This document shows, piece after piece, positions 6,725 through 6,745 of a stretch of DNA of 6,745 bases. Position 1 is the stretch's first letter. Every line of letters begins with the position of its first letter. The stretch covers positions 1 to 6,745 of the forward strand of contig PUOI01000431.1 in the NCBI GenBank assembly GCA_003552765.1. Reading direction: 5' to 3'. The notes beneath the pieces were generated by a model, which searched no databases, had not been told where the DNA came from, and saw nothing but the letters and a program-made list of their open reading frames with translations. Both the position numbers and the translations under genes were made by a program. This stretch comes from Candidatus Hydrogenedentota bacterium. GTDB taxonomy: Bacteria; Hydrogenedentota; Hydrogenedentia; Hydrogenedentales; SLHB01.

Positions 6725-6745
6725 TTCATAAACCCCGCCGAATCA

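Overview
This window comes from a GC-rich bacterium that I cannot assign to a lineage. It is the outer part of a defence island, and all recognisable protein genes are on the minus strand, so they read from right to left. No housekeeping gene is present. The only sequence that looks like host chromosome is the last few dozen bases at the right edge.

Right edge (6495-6745): no gene. The 3' half of a tRNA-Pro gene, from the anticodon loop through the encoded CCA, lies at 6680-6724 on the plus strand. Its 5' half is absent. This is the usual signature of the distal attachment site of an element that integrated into a tRNA gene. Just inside it are two direct repeats 36 bp apart (6608-6619 and 6644-6655), a small palindrome and a weak promoter candidate for pglW.

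BREX type 2 part (1445-6494): a full-length pglW (NERD nuclease-like domain, degenerate kinase, intact-looking kinase, helix-hairpin-helix, long helical C-terminus) is followed after 7 nt by pglX, the adenine-specific DNA methyltransferase gene. pglX is cut short. It runs normally for about 258 codons, reaches SAM-binding motif I (DPACGSG), and ends six codons later, whereas the family is roughly 1,200 residues long. Nothing downstream continues the methyltransferase.

CRISPR-Cas part (1-1225): after 219 bp without a gene come cas6 of the MYXAN (Dev-type) class I family and, 4 nt later, the start of a Cas3 HD nuclease that runs off the left edge with all its metal-binding residues visible. No CRISPR array is in the window.

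Taken together, a BREX-2 module at a tRNA-anchored island end appears to have been broken inside pglX, and a MYXAN-type CRISPR-Cas operon now sits at the break, in the same orientation. The retained PglW has no functional PglX here. No terminator is evident between the two modules, so read-through from the BREX promoter into the cas genes is possible.
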